A stretch of DNA of 64,000 nt from Micromonospora peucetia. Its GTDB lineage: Bacteria > Actinomycetota > Actinomycetes > Mycobacteriales > Micromonosporaceae. The notes beneath the pieces are model-generated. The model made no database searches and was not told the origin of the DNA. It saw only the letters and a list, made by a program, of their open reading frames with translations. The position numbers and the translations under genes are program-made. Of this stretch, positions 57,156-64,000 are shown one piece after another. Every line of letters begins with the position of its first letter. The stretch's first letter is position 1. The stretch is from positions 62,001-126,000 of the forward strand of contig NZ_FMIC01000002.1 in the NCBI RefSeq assembly GCF_900091625.1, written 5' to 3'.

Positions 57156-58152
57156 GGCGCGCTTCCTCGACGAGCTGCTCACCGCGCTCGGAGGCCGCCT
57201 GCGCGTCCTCGGCCAGGTCGGGATCCTGCGCCGGCTGCGGCACACAGAGCCACAGCGCCCGACGCCGGATCTCGGCCTTCAGGGTGCGGCCCGGCTCGAT
57301 GAGATCGCCGTCGAGCTCCCGGGGCTGCGCCCGGTTGCTGGTGATCTCCACCCGCCTGGCCCGGAAGACCTCCATCCGGGGCACCCGGTCCTGCCGGCGT
57401 ACGACCGCCCAGCCGAGCGCGAGCCAGTGCCGCAACGTACGCGGGGTGAGCACCGCCACGTCGAGGTAGCCGTCGTCCGGTTCGGCGTCGTTGAGCAGGC
57501 GCACCCCGCCCTGGAGGCGGCCGACGTTGGCGACGAGGACGGAGCGGGCCCGGCGGCGGATCGGCTGCTGGTCGTCGATCCGGATGGAGACCTTCATCGG
57601 CCGGTCGCGCAGGTGCCGGGCGGCTCCCACGACGTACGCCGGCCAGCCGATCCGCCTCTTGGTGGTCTCCGAGGTGTCGGCGAGCATCTGGGCGTCGAAG
57701 CCCATGCCGGCCATCACCGTGAAGTAGTGGTCCTCGACCGCGCCGACGTCGAGCAGCCGGCGGCCACGCTCGACGGCGATCTCCAGCCCGGCGGCCAGGT
57801 CACCCGACAGGCCCAGGTTGGCCGCGAGCAGGTTGCCGGTGCCCTGGGGCAGCACGGCGAGTGCCACATCGGTGCCGACCAGGGCGCTGACGCAGGCCAT
57901 CACGGTACCGTCGCCGCCGCAGGCGAAGACGACCTCCACGCCGGCCTCGACCGCCTCCGCCGTCTGGCCGCGGCCCGGGTCCTCGGCGGTGGTCTCGAAC
58001 CACAGCGGCTCGGGCCAGCCGGCCGCGCCCAGGGCGTCGTGGACCGTACGACGCAGCTCGTCGAGGTCGGCCACCTTCACCGGGTTGACCACCACGGCGG
58101 AGCGCAGACCGCCGTGGTGCCCCGCGTGTCGCTTGTCCTGTCGAGCATCCAC
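57148..58152 (-). CDS. Diacylglycerol kinase-like lipid kinase
   Basis: A 334-residue DAGK catalytic-domain protein. The glycine-rich nucleotide loop is VVFACGGDGTVMACVSAL, then LAVLPQGTGNLLAANLGL, and the C-terminal DAEPDDGYLDVAVLTP and GDLIEPG segments are typical. It phosphorylates diacylglycerol or a similar lipid with ATP at the membrane. The GTG at 58152 starts VDARQDKRHAG just before the conserved core SAVVVNPVKVADLDEL. It is the first gene of a four-gene run (kinase, YihY, PAP2, endonuclease/phosphatase) that looks like a lipid-phosphate cycling operon: one member adds and another removes phosphate. Confidence 0.92.
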   Translation of the reverse strand: MDARQDKRHAGHHGGLRSAVVVNPVKVADLDELRRTVHDALGAAGWPEPLWFETTAEDPGRGQTAEAVEAGVEVVFACGGDGTVMACVSALVGTDVALAVLPQGTGNLLAANLGLSGDLAAGLEIAVERGRRLLDVGAVEDHYFTVMAGMGFDAQMLADTSETTKRRIGWPAYVVGAARHLRDRPMKVSIRIDDQQPIRRRARSVLVANVGRLQGGVRLLNDAEPDDGYLDVAVLTPRTLRHWLALGWAVVRRQDRVPRMEVFRARRVEITSNRAQPRELDGDLIEPGRTLKAEIRRRALWLCVPQPAQDPDLAEDAQAASERGEQLVEEARRE

Positions 58153-58300
58153 GGCGCCAGTGTGCAGCAGATCCGGCACGGCAGCGACCCGGCGGCGCGG
58201 TGACGTTACGCGCAGCGAAAACAGGTTTGCGAACACCACCCACCGCCCCCACACCCCCCGCCCCAACCCCACCGCCACCAGCGCGGGAGCCGGGTTCCTC

Positions 58301-58361
58301 GTTGATCATGAGGTTGGCCCGGGTTTCAGAGATCAATCTCGCCGCCAACCTCATGATCGAC
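58301..58361. repeat. Palindromic repeat family A, copy 2
   Basis: GTTGATCATGAGGTTGGC (58301-58318) and GCCAACCTCATGATCGAC (58344-58361) pair with one mismatch around a 25-base loop. The arms match copy 1 at 43472-43528; the loops differ. It lies between the start of the lipid kinase gene and the end of the Clp-domain gene, 26 bases before the latter's stop codon. Confidence 0.8.
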
Positions 58362-58386
58362 GGCAGGGGTGGGGGTGGGGGTGGGA

Positions 58387-58965
58387 TCAGGCCGGCGTGC
58401 GGAGGGCCGTGGTCACCCGGTTGCGTAGGTCGTCGAGGTCGGCTCCGGCCTCGGTGAGCACCAGTGCGCCCAGCCCCTGCCCCTCGCGGAGCACGCCGAG
58501 CAGGATGTGCTCGGTGCCGATGTGGCGGTGGCGCAGCCGCAGCGCCTCCCGCAGCGCCAACTCCAGCACCTTCTTGGCGCGGGGCGAGAAGGTGCCGCCC
58601 GCGTACCGCCGGCGACCCCAGCGGCGGCGCGGCGCCGGCGCGGCCTCGCGCAGCGCGTCCGGGCCGAAGGACTCCTCGATCCGGGTCACGATGGCGGCCA
58701 GGTCGATGCCGATCTCGCGCAGGGCGGCGGCGTCGGCGTCGGCGAGGCCGGTGGCTCCCCGCTCGGTGTGCCGACGGACGCGGGCCCGCAGGTCGTCGGC
58801 GCGGAGGCCGGCCTCGGCGAGCACCCGGGCGGCGAGGCTGTCGCCGTCGGCGAGCAGGGCGAGCAGCAGGTGCTCGGTGCCGATGGGCCGTTGGCCCTCG
58901 GACCGGGCCTCGTCCCGGGCATCCCGCACGACCGTGCGGGCCCGGTCGGTGAACCGTTCGAACAT
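58387..58965 (-). CDS. Stand-alone Clp N-terminal (substrate/adaptor) domain protein
   Basis: A 192-residue protein consisting of two Clp-N repeats as in ClpC but without ATPase modules: MFERFTDRARTVVRDARDEA, GTEHLLLALLADGD for the first, and FSPRAKKVLELALREALRLR with GTEHILLGVLREGQG for the second, joined by a basic linker. Such proteins may act as anti-adaptors or substrate sensors for ClpC proteases, or as repressor partners. The ATG at 58965 overlaps the stop of the small HTH gene, so the two are translationally coupled and probably act together. Confidence 0.9.
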   Translation of the reverse strand: MFERFTDRARTVVRDARDEARSEGQRPIGTEHLLLALLADGDSLAARVLAEAGLRADDLRARVRRHTERGATGLADADAAALREIGIDLAAIVTRIEESFGPDALREAAPAPRRRWGRRRYAGGTFSPRAKKVLELALREALRLRHRHIGTEHILLGVLREGQGLGALVLTEAGADLDDLRNRVTTALRTPA

Positions 58966-59201
58966 CACGCCTCCCAGGAGGATCCGACCGCCGGACGCCC
59001 GGCGTGCTTCTTGTGGACCGCCTGCCGGCTGACCTCGAGCTCGTCGGCGATCTCCTGCCAGGACCAGCCCTGTCGACGGGCGTTGTCCACCTGGACCACC
59101 TCGAGCCGTTCGAGCAACCGGCGCAGCGCGCGGACGGCGCGCAGCCCGACCCGGGGGTCGGTGCTGCCGGCTGCCGCCGCGAGTTCCGTTGCCTGACTCA
59201 T
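58965..59201 (-). CDS. Small helix-turn-helix regulator coupled to the Clp-domain gene
   Basis: A 78-residue protein with a recognisable HTH: GWSWQEIADELEVSRQAVHKKH, preceded by a helical AVRALRRLLERLEVVQVDNAR and followed by a short tail (GRPAVGSSWEA). The first helix suits dimerisation. A promoter with TTGACA, a 17-bp spacer, TAAGTT and a start codon six bases on implies a leaderless transcript, and four half-sites overlap it. Autoregulation is therefore likely. It resembles the HTH partner often found next to stand-alone Clp-N proteins in actinobacteria. Confidence 0.88.
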   Translation of the reverse strand: MSQATELAAAAGSTDPRVGLRAVRALRRLLERLEVVQVDNARRQGWSWQEIADELEVSRQAVHKKHAGRPAVGSSWEA

Positions 59202-59204
59202 GCC

Positions 59205-59248
59205 GTCAACTTACGTTGACATCACGGCATTGTCAACCCACATTGACA
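59205..59248 (-). promoter_or_regulatory. Leaderless promoter overlapped by four TTGAC half-sites
   Basis: On the - strand TTGACA (59231-59236) and TAAGTT (59208-59213) are 17 bp apart and the ATG follows six bases later. Half-sites GTCAAC (59205-59210), GTTGACA (59215-59221), TGTCAAC (59231-59237) and TTGACA (59243-59248) alternate in orientation, forming overlapping palindromes such as GTTGACA-N9-TGTCAAC. Confidence 0.7.
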
Positions 59249-59267
59249 CCCGCACACCCGCCTGTGG

Positions 59268-59435
59268 GTTCTCAGCGAAGTTGATCTGTTCTCGCTGTCG
59301 GCGCCTGCCGCCACGTCCGGATTCGTGGTCGGGTACGTCGGCCCGGACGGGCGGGAGCGCCGGGACGACATGGGCGCGGCGGTCGGGGTGGCATTCGAAC
59401 TGACGCTGACGTGCATCACGTCGATCTGCGGGTGA
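59268..59435 (+). pseudogene. Possible gene fragment without a start codon
   Basis: A 55-residue frame with strong high-GC codon use runs from a stop near 59243 to a TGA at 59433-59435 and reads SGFVVGYVGPDGRERRDDMG in the middle, ending TLTCITSICG. There is no ATG, GTG or TTG at its beginning. It looks like the end of a decayed gene; no family is recognised. Confidence 0.25.
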
Positions 59436-59471
59436 GCAAGGGCTTCTACAGGTCGGCAACCGCGACATCAG

Positions 59472-59564
59472 CAGTGGCGAGACCTGGCTACCCGCTACGC
59501 CAAACTCGCATCCCTCTACCGGGCCAGCCTCGTCCTCATCGCCGCCATCATCCGGCTTCCATGA
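59472..59564 (+). pseudogene. C-terminal remnant of an IS5-family transposase
   Basis: The frame reads QWRDLATRYAKLASLYRASL, then VLIAAIIRLP before a TGA at 59562-59564. The (R)WRxLATRYxKxAxxY pattern is the conserved end of IS5-type transposases. Only the last 31 residues remain. It abuts the restored stop of the frameshifted DinB gene, suggesting the insertion or its removal damaged this spot. Confidence 0.6.
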
Positions 59565-60151
59565 TCAACAGGAAACCTGGTTGCTGCGTTTGCTGGCGTC
59601 GAGGGCAGCCTGCTCCACTCGCTGGCGGTGGTCCAGCCACCATGACTCGTCGGCGGGGGCAGGTTGTCGTTCCTGGGCAGCAGCCCGGCCGCGCCGTCGA
59701 TGAGTTCGCGCACGATGTCAGCGTGGCCGGCGTGCCGTTGTGTCTCCGCGATGACGTGGACCAGAACGTGGTGCAACGTGACCGCTGCATCGCCCCACCA
59801 CGGCACGCGGCCGACCTCATCCAGCGCAAGGGTTTCAATGGTGGTGTCGGCGTGGGCGATCGCGCGACGGTACAGTCCGACGATTTCCTCGCGGGTCTCA
59901 TCCGCGGTCGCCCACATGTCGGCATTGGTCTCCGCTGCGTCGCCGACGTACGGCAACTCCTGCTCGAAGGGTCGGCCGAACACGACGCCGAAGTAGAGGA
60001 TCTCCATGGCCGTCGAGTGCTTCACCAGACCGAGCAAGTTGGTTGCGGTCCGGGTCAACGGACGCCGAACATCGTATTCGCTGAGCCCGTCGAGTTTCCA
60101 CAGCAGCGCGTCACGGCCGCCCTTCAAGTAACTGTGCAGGTCTGCCTTCAT
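59516..60151 (-). CDS. DinB-family protein with frameshifted C-terminus
   Basis: A four-helix DinB/DUF664 protein, 211 residues as read. Metal-ligand His positions lie in LLGLVKHSTAMEI, LHHVLVHVIAETQRHAGHADI and similar segments. Members include mycothiol-dependent S-transferases and maleylpyruvate isomerases. Relatives end NLPPxDExWW plus about 15 residues. Here the reading frame shifts by one base near 59650-59660: the alternative frame gives DESWWLDHRQRVEQAALDAS and stops at 59565, while the frame as read adds about 45 unrelated residues over the IS5 remnant. The catalytic part is complete, so activity may survive. The ATG at 60151 is chosen; the upstream extension is unlike protein. Confidence 0.8.
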   Translation of the reverse strand: MKADLHSYLKGGRDALLWKLDGLSEYDVRRPLTRTATNLLGLVKHSTAMEILYFGVVFGRPFEQELPYVGDAAETNADMWATADETREEIVGLYRRAIAHADTTIETLALDEVGRVPWWGDAAVTLHHVLVHVIAETQRHAGHADIVRELIDGAAGLLPRNDNLPPPTSHGGWTTASEWSRLPSTPANAATRFPVDHGSRMMAAMRTRLAR

Positions 60152-60272
60152 CACGGCACTATGGCATCCGGTCGGGTGCCGGCGCTGCCCGGACGATCCA
60201 CGGAGCTCATGATCGGCAGTACACCTGGTCAGGCGCTGCCCGGGGGCGGGCGGGGGCACTATCGTTCTGGCC

Positions 60273-60770
60273 GTGCACATCCGTTTTGACATCCCAGCCG
60301 ATCCCGCCTACCCAGGGCGCGTGGCCGCTGCGCTCAGCAGTGTTCGGTTGCGCAAGTTCAGTTATGTCGGCGCGGTGCTGGCGGCGGTCGGGGCGATCGG
60401 TTTCGCCGTCTCGCGGGGGTTCGCGTGGGGCGACCAGATCTCGTCGTTGTGCATGGCGATGGTCGTGGGTGGCCTGCTGTCGATGCTGTACTCGCCGTGG
60501 GTGCGGTGGCGCGCCCGGCGCCGCTCCAGTCGCTACGCCGTCGAGGGCGCCTACGACATCACCGACGACAACATCATGATGCGCAGCGGCTCGGAGTCCG
60601 GCGGCATCGCCTGGGACGGGGTCACCCAGGTAAGGGACACCGCTGAGTTCTGGATCGTGTACGTCGGTCGGATGCCGGCAACCGTGATCCCACGCCGCTT
60701 GATGTCCGCCGAGGACGCCGAGACCCTGCGAGCCCACATGGCCGAACGTGGGCTGCTCCAGCTTCGGTGA
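60273..60770 (+). CDS. YcxB-like two-helix membrane protein
   Basis: A 165-residue protein with two adjacent helices (YVGAVLAAVGAIGFAVS and MAMVVGGLLSMLYSPW, residues about 32-75) and a C-terminal beta-rich domain: YDITDDNIMMRSGSESGGIA, TAEFWIVYVGRMPATVIPRR and AEDAETLRAHMAERGLL, the YcxB-like pattern. GTG start at 60273. Function unknown. It is convergent with the secreted transglycosylase-like gene across a strong hairpin. Confidence 0.82.
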   Translation: MHIRFDIPADPAYPGRVAAALSSVRLRKFSYVGAVLAAVGAIGFAVSRGFAWGDQISSLCMAMVVGGLLSMLYSPWVRWRARRRSSRYAVEGAYDITDDNIMMRSGSESGGIAWDGVTQVRDTAEFWIVYVGRMPATVIPRRLMSAEDAETLRAHMAERGLLQLR

Positions 60771-60812
60771 ACTCATCTGCCGCGAGGCCGGGCGGGCAGC
60801 CCGGCCCGACGG

Positions 60813-60865
60813 GCAGACGCCGCTGGCCGGCACCCCGGGTAGGGGTGCCGGCCAGCGGCGTCTGC
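60813..60865. terminator. Perfect 24-bp hairpin terminator
   Basis: A left arm starting GCAGACGCCGCTGG and ending GGCACCCC (60813-60836) and its exact complement (60842-60865) flank GGGTA. It lies between the ends of two convergent genes and should stop transcription from both sides. Confidence 0.8.
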
Positions 60866-60878
60866 TCACTTGTGTGGG

Positions 60879-61475
60879 TCAGCTGTTCCAGTGCTTGGCG
60901 ACCAGGTCGGCGGCCAGCTGCTCCCACTGGGCGTAGTGGTCGGGGTACGCCGACACCTGCACGGTCTGGGCGGCCTTGGTCAGCGGCATGTCCTGCCAGC
61001 CGTCGACCTGCTTCAGACCCTTCAGGAACGCCGTCGTCGAGTACTCCGGGTCGGTGATCTGCTCGACCGTGCCCCAACCACTCGACGGGCGCTGCTGGAA
61101 CAGACCCTGCGAGTCGTGGTCGTTACGGTCACCCAGATGACCCAGGTTCTCCAACTTCGACTCCTGCAACGCCGTCGCGATCGACACCACGGCGGCCCGC
61201 TCGTCCATACCGGCCTTCTTCGTCGCCGCGATGATCGCCTTGGTGTTGGCGACCTGCTCGTCCGACAGGTCGATCCGGGACTGCGCGCCCTGCACACCAT
61301 GCGGGATCAGCTTGCCGGTGTCGACGGCCGGCTTGTCGGCCTGCACCGCCACGGCAGCGACGGGCGTGGTGTCCACGGTCGGGGTGTGGGTGTCGGTCAG
61401 CGGGCCGGCAGCCACACCACCAGCGAACGCGAGACCGGCGATACCAAGAACGCTGTTACGGATGATCGAGTTCAT
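60879..61475 (-). CDS. Secreted transglycosylase-like cell-wall protein
   Basis: A 198-residue exported protein. A signal peptide (NSVLGIAGLAFAGGVAAG) is followed by a linker and a lysozyme-like domain with AGMDERAAVVSIATALQESK (catalytic Glu likely in LQES), LGDRNDHDSQGLFQQRPSSG and AYPDHYAQWEQLAADLV. The domain occurs in actinomycete cell-wall hydrolases, often fused to NlpC/P60, which is absent here. It would cut or bind peptidoglycan at growth or septation. The ATG at 61475 has GGAG upstream. The long leader contains repeated GTAAC boxes. Confidence 0.85.
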   Translation of the reverse strand: MNSIIRNSVLGIAGLAFAGGVAAGPLTDTHTPTVDTTPVAAVAVQADKPAVDTGKLIPHGVQGAQSRIDLSDEQVANTKAIIAATKKAGMDERAAVVSIATALQESKLENLGHLGDRNDHDSQGLFQQRPSSGWGTVEQITDPEYSTTAFLKGLKQVDGWQDMPLTKAAQTVQVSAYPDHYAQWEQLAADLVAKHWNS

Positions 61476-62077
61476 GAGGATGCTCCATTCGGGGGTTGGC
61501 ACCCGCACACCCGAGGGGGACCGGGTACACGCGGATGCAAGCACCGTCCGGCGCTCAACAAACTGGGGGAACTCCGGCACACTCGCCGAAGGAAAGATCA
61601 GGCCGACCCGGGTGGGCCGGAAAGCCAGGCTCTTGGCGGGGGATGCCCGCACGTCGGCCGGGACCATGTGTAACGACCGGCGGCCCGCCACCATTCCGGG
61701 GCCCGTACACCGCCTGTCGGCGTGGCCTTGCTCGGTCGTACGCATGGTGTAACGACTCCGGGCCGGCCACGATTCCGCCCCCACGATGCCCCCGGTCACA
61801 CCCCGAAACCGGACACCCGTCGCTCATCGAAGCCCAACCGACGAACCGAACCCGACAGACATCATATTTTGGTGCATTTCATCCAGACGACGTGCCGGCA
61901 CGCAACCGAGATCTTGGTGCCAAACGGCCCCTGAAGGGGGCATCTTTTACCAAGATCTCAAGGCAGGGTGAGGCCGGGGACGGCGCATGACCGTCGGCGC
62001 GATCCCGCCCCACCGTGGTACCGGCGGGACTAGCCTCGACAGCAGGGCCCGGCGCGACGCCTGCGGAGGTGATTCGG
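61476..62077. other. Leader and intergenic region with GTAAC repeats
   Basis: Two 30-bp imperfect direct repeats with the core GTGTAACGAC and ending ATTCCG begin near 61668 and 61747, 79 bp apart. GTAAC boxes resemble binding sites of MtrA, which controls cell-wall hydrolase genes in actinobacteria. AT-rich sequence is present at 61855-61885. Repeat family B copy 2 follows. No gene is visible. Confidence 0.45.
61908..61959. repeat. Palindromic repeat family B, copy 2
   Basis: The left arm (GAGATCTTGGTGCC to ACGGCCCCT, 61908-61932) differs from copy 1 at two positions. The right arm (61935-61959) keeps the outer CCAAGATCTC but has drifted inside. The 25-2-25 layout matches copy 1 at 52751-52802. 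Confidence 0.75.
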
Positions 62078-63088
62078 ATGGCCGCAGCCAGCGACGCGGC
62101 GATTTTGGTCGGGCTCGGCGCGGAGCGCAACCTGCCGGTGGTCAGGCTGGCGGCGCAGGAGGCCGCCGCGCACGGTCGTCCGCTGTGCCTGCTGCACGCG
62201 TTCAACTGGACGGCCGCGCTGGAGGCCCCGTCGATCGCGGGGCCGCGCGCCGACGCCGAGGAGCTGATCGCCCGGGCCGCGGAGATCGCCAACGAGGTTG
62301 AGCCGGGGCTGCCGGTCAGCGGTGAGATTGTCGAGGGTGCCCCGGTCGCCACCCTGGTCCGCCGGTCGGAGTCGGCGTTCCTGCTCGCCGTCGGGGACGG
62401 CGGCATGGCGGCCTGCGACGACTGCGTACCGGCTGAGGCGCCGGCGGTGCAGCTCGCCGCCCGGGCCGGTTGCCCGGTCCTGGTGGTCCGCCGGGAACCG
62501 CCGCCACAGGGTCCGGTGCTGGTCGGCGTGGACGGTTCCGACAGCTCGCGGGCCGCGCTGGAGTTCGCGTTCGACTGCGCGGCCCGGCGGGAAGTACGGC
62601 TGCTCGCGGTCCGGGTCGTCGAGCCGGAGGATGGCGCCGAGGATCCCGAACTGCTGGTCGGGATGGTGGCAAGGGCTTCGCGCCGCTTCCCGTCGGTGGC
62701 CACGGAGTGTCACACGTTGCACGGCGATCCCGGCACCGTTCTGGTGGAGCAGTCCCGCTCGGCGCAGCTGGCGCTGGTCGCCGCCCGGGGCGACGAGCCG
62801 TGGCGGGGCATGCTCGGCGCGGTGAGCCAGGCGCTGCTCTACCACTCCCCCGCGCCGCTGATCGTGGTGCGCGGGGGACGGGGGTGCCGGTGGACGGGCG
62901 CAATGCCCACGGCGCGGGGGACCAACGGCCCTGATCCACACCGGCGCCGACCGGGGAAACTGAGACCGGCCCGGACGAATCCGCGCTCCGAGGATGCAGG
63001 ATTCCCCTATCCGCGAGAGGCTCATGCAGATGGACACCGCTCTCGACCTGCACAGCCCCCTGACCGAAGACGAGCTGCGCCGGCTTGA
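62078..63088 (+). CDS. Universal stress protein with two UspA domains and an odd tail
   Basis: A 336-residue protein with tandem UspA folds: residues 1-145 ([20 protein letters not shown] to CPVLVVRRE) and about 150-275 ([20 protein letters not shown] to [10 protein letters not shown]). The second has the GxDGSxxS nucleotide motif, and the first lacks the usual G-2x-G-9x-G loop, having [10 protein letters not shown] instead. Relatives stop after VVRGGR; here about 58 extra Arg/Pro-rich residues follow and overlap the next gene by 65 bases, suggesting a lost stop or frameshift near 62880. GGAGGTG precedes the ATG. It probably responds to hypoxia or stress alongside the phosphoketolase. Confidence 0.85.
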   Translation: MAAASDAAILVGLGAERNLPVVRLAAQEAAAHGRPLCLLHAFNWTAALEAPSIAGPRADAEELIARAAEIANEVEPGLPVSGEIVEGAPVATLVRRSESAFLLAVGDGGMAACDDCVPAEAPAVQLAARAGCPVLVVRREPPPQGPVLVGVDGSDSSRAALEFAFDCAARREVRLLAVRVVEPEDGAEDPELLVGMVARASRRFPSVATECHTLHGDPGTVLVEQSRSAQLALVAARGDEPWRGMLGAVSQALLYHSPAPLIVVRGGRGCRWTGAMPTARGTNGPDPHRRRPGKLRPARTNPRSEDAGFPYPREAHADGHRSRPAQPPDRRRAAPA

Positions 63089-64000
63089 CGCCTACTGGCG
63101 GGCGGCGAACTACCTGACCGTCGGGCAGATCTACCTGCTGGACAATCCGCTGCTCCGCGAGCCGCTGACAGCCGAGCACGTCAAGCCGCGCCTGCTCGGG
63201 CACTGGGGCACCAGTCCCGGCCTGAACCTGCTCTACGCCCATCTCAACCGGGTCATCGTCGCCCGTGACCTGTCCGCCATGTTCGTCACCGGCCCTGGCC
63301 ACGGCGGCCCGGCGATCGTCGCCAACACCTGGCTGGAGGGCACCTGGAGCGAGGTGTACCACCACATCGGCCGCGACGAGGCCGGCATGGCCCGGCTGTT
63401 CCGCCAGTTCTCCTTCCCCGGCGGCATCCCCAGCCACGTGGCGGCGGAGGTGCCGGGTTCGATCCACGAGGGCGGCGAGCTGGGGTACGCGCTCAGCCAC
63501 GCCTACGGCGCGGCGTTCGACAATCCTGACCTGCTGGTGGCCTGCGTCATCGGCGACGGGGAGGCGGAGACCGGCCCGCTGGCCGGGAGCTGGCTCTCCG
63601 ACGTCTTCCTCAACCCGGCCCGCGACGGCGCGGTGCTGCCCATCCTGCACCTCAACGGCTACAAGATCGCCAATCCGACGGTGCTGGACCGGATCCCCGA
63701 GGACGATCTGCTCGCCATGATGCGCGGCTTCGGCTACCAGCCGTACGTGGTCGCCGGCGACGACCCGGCGACGGTGCACCAGGCCCTCGCCGGCACACTG
63801 GACCGGGCGTTGGACGAGATCGCCGCCATCCAGCGGCGGGCCCGCTCGGGCGGCGCCGTCGAACGCCCCCGCTGGCCGATGATCGTCCTGCGTACGCCGA
63901 AGGGCTGGACCGGGCCGCGGGACGTCGACGGCAAGCGGGTCGAGGGCACCTACCGCGCGCACCAGGTGCCGCTGTCCGAGGTACGCAAGAACCCGGAGCA
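63024..64000 (+). CDS. xfp: Phosphoketolase (xylulose-5-P/fructose-6-P), cut by window end
   Basis: The first 325 residues of a ThDP-dependent phosphoketolase, which splits xylulose-5-phosphate or fructose-6-phosphate with phosphate to give acetyl phosphate. Diagnostic segments are [80 protein letters not shown] and the ThDP motif [16 protein letters not shown]. The ATG at 63024 is used; the next Met is two codons on. The frame is still open at 64000. Full-length enzymes have about 790-800 residues, so more than half lies outside. It overlaps the universal stress protein frame. Confidence 0.95.
   Translation, partial: MQMDTALDLHSPLTEDELRRLDAYWRAANYLTVGQIYLLDNPLLREPLTAEHVKPRLLGHWGTSPGLNLLYAHLNRVIVARDLSAMFVTGPGHGGPAIVANTWLEGTWSEVYHHIGRDEAGMARLFRQFSFPGGIPSHVAAEVPGSIHEGGELGYALSHAYGAAFDNPDLLVACVIGDGEAETGPLAGSWLSDVFLNPARDGAVLPILHLNGYKIANPTVLDRIPEDDLLAMMRGFGYQPYVVAGDDPATVHQALAGTLDRALDEIAAIQRRARSGGAVERPRWPMIVLRTPKGWTGPRDVDGKRVEGTYRAHQVPLSEVRKNPE

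Noticed and set aside
57148..58278. Longer start (58278) for the lipid kinase
   Set aside because: The extra 42 residues read through low-complexity sequence next to repeat family A. The GTG at 58152 gives a normal N-terminus.
61476..61700. c-di-AMP (ydaO) riboswitch in the transglycosylase leader
   Set aside because: This RNA often precedes such genes in actinomycetes, but I could not find its conserved core segments on the - strand here. A covariance-model search would settle it.

Overview
The window is chromosomal DNA from a filamentous actinomycete, most likely Micromonospora or a close relative in the Micromonosporaceae. The evidence is very high GC at third codon positions, an SsgB-type sporulation regulator, a Spo0M homologue, F420-dependent and AfsR/SARP-type proteins, several leaderless genes (a -10 box 6-8 bases before the start codon), secreted CBM2-bearing glycoside hydrolases and several families of long palindromic intergenic repeats. 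No plasmid or phage backbone is visible. The genus is an inference.

Layout. 1-4.4 kb: end of an unknown gene, a secreted GH18 chitinase with a near-perfect operator, a GNAT-fold acyltransferase and a broken MerR regulator. 4.5-12.4 kb: an AfsR/SARP regulator followed on the same strand by a WrbA-like flavoprotein, a 14-helix drug exporter and an imine-reductase-like dehydrogenase, with a divergent second exporter and SARP-like heptamer repeats between them. 12.4-16 kb: a sparse stretch with a frameshifted secreted NucA/NucB-type nuclease, a DUF6461-like protein and a possibly truncated zinc-ribbon protein. 16-23.9 kb: an arsenic island (three ArsR regulators, ArsC, ACR3, ArsN-type acetyltransferase, ArsO-like flavoprotein, an MFS pump). 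It also carries a small peptide with four Cys-Cys-Gly motifs, translationally coupled to an M28 metallopeptidase; the flavoprotein has the same Cys-Cys-Gly motif in its tail. I regard this as the best candidate for an undescribed system. 24-28.6 kb: an alpha-oxoamine synthase, an FAD oxygenase and a methyltransferase that look like a minimal biosynthetic locus, flanked by transposase remnants. 28.9 kb: tRNA-Val(CAC).

29-46 kb is mostly ordinary chromosomal genes: SsgB, a short-chain dehydrogenase, AraC, Rrf2, MarR/VOC and TetR-type regulators, a two-component system next to a LolA-like protein, a HelD-family RNA polymerase recycling ATPase with a structured leader, and Spo0M. 46-64 kb: TetR and its FAD monooxygenase, a phosphotransferase, a GH5 mannanase, an F420 enzyme, a Trp-rich repeat membrane protein, and a membrane/lipid operon (diacylglycerol kinase, YihY, double PAP2, endonuclease/phosphatase). 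Then come a tiny HTH regulator with a stand-alone Clp N-domain protein, a frameshifted DinB protein beside an IS5 remnant, a secreted transglycosylase-like protein, a universal stress protein and the start of a phosphoketolase that runs off the end.

At least two long palindrome families occur twice each (43.5/58.3 kb and 52.8/61.9 kb), and further palindromes lie at 39.0 and 46.2 kb. They sit in or beside gene ends and probably act as REP-like elements, some doubling as terminators.
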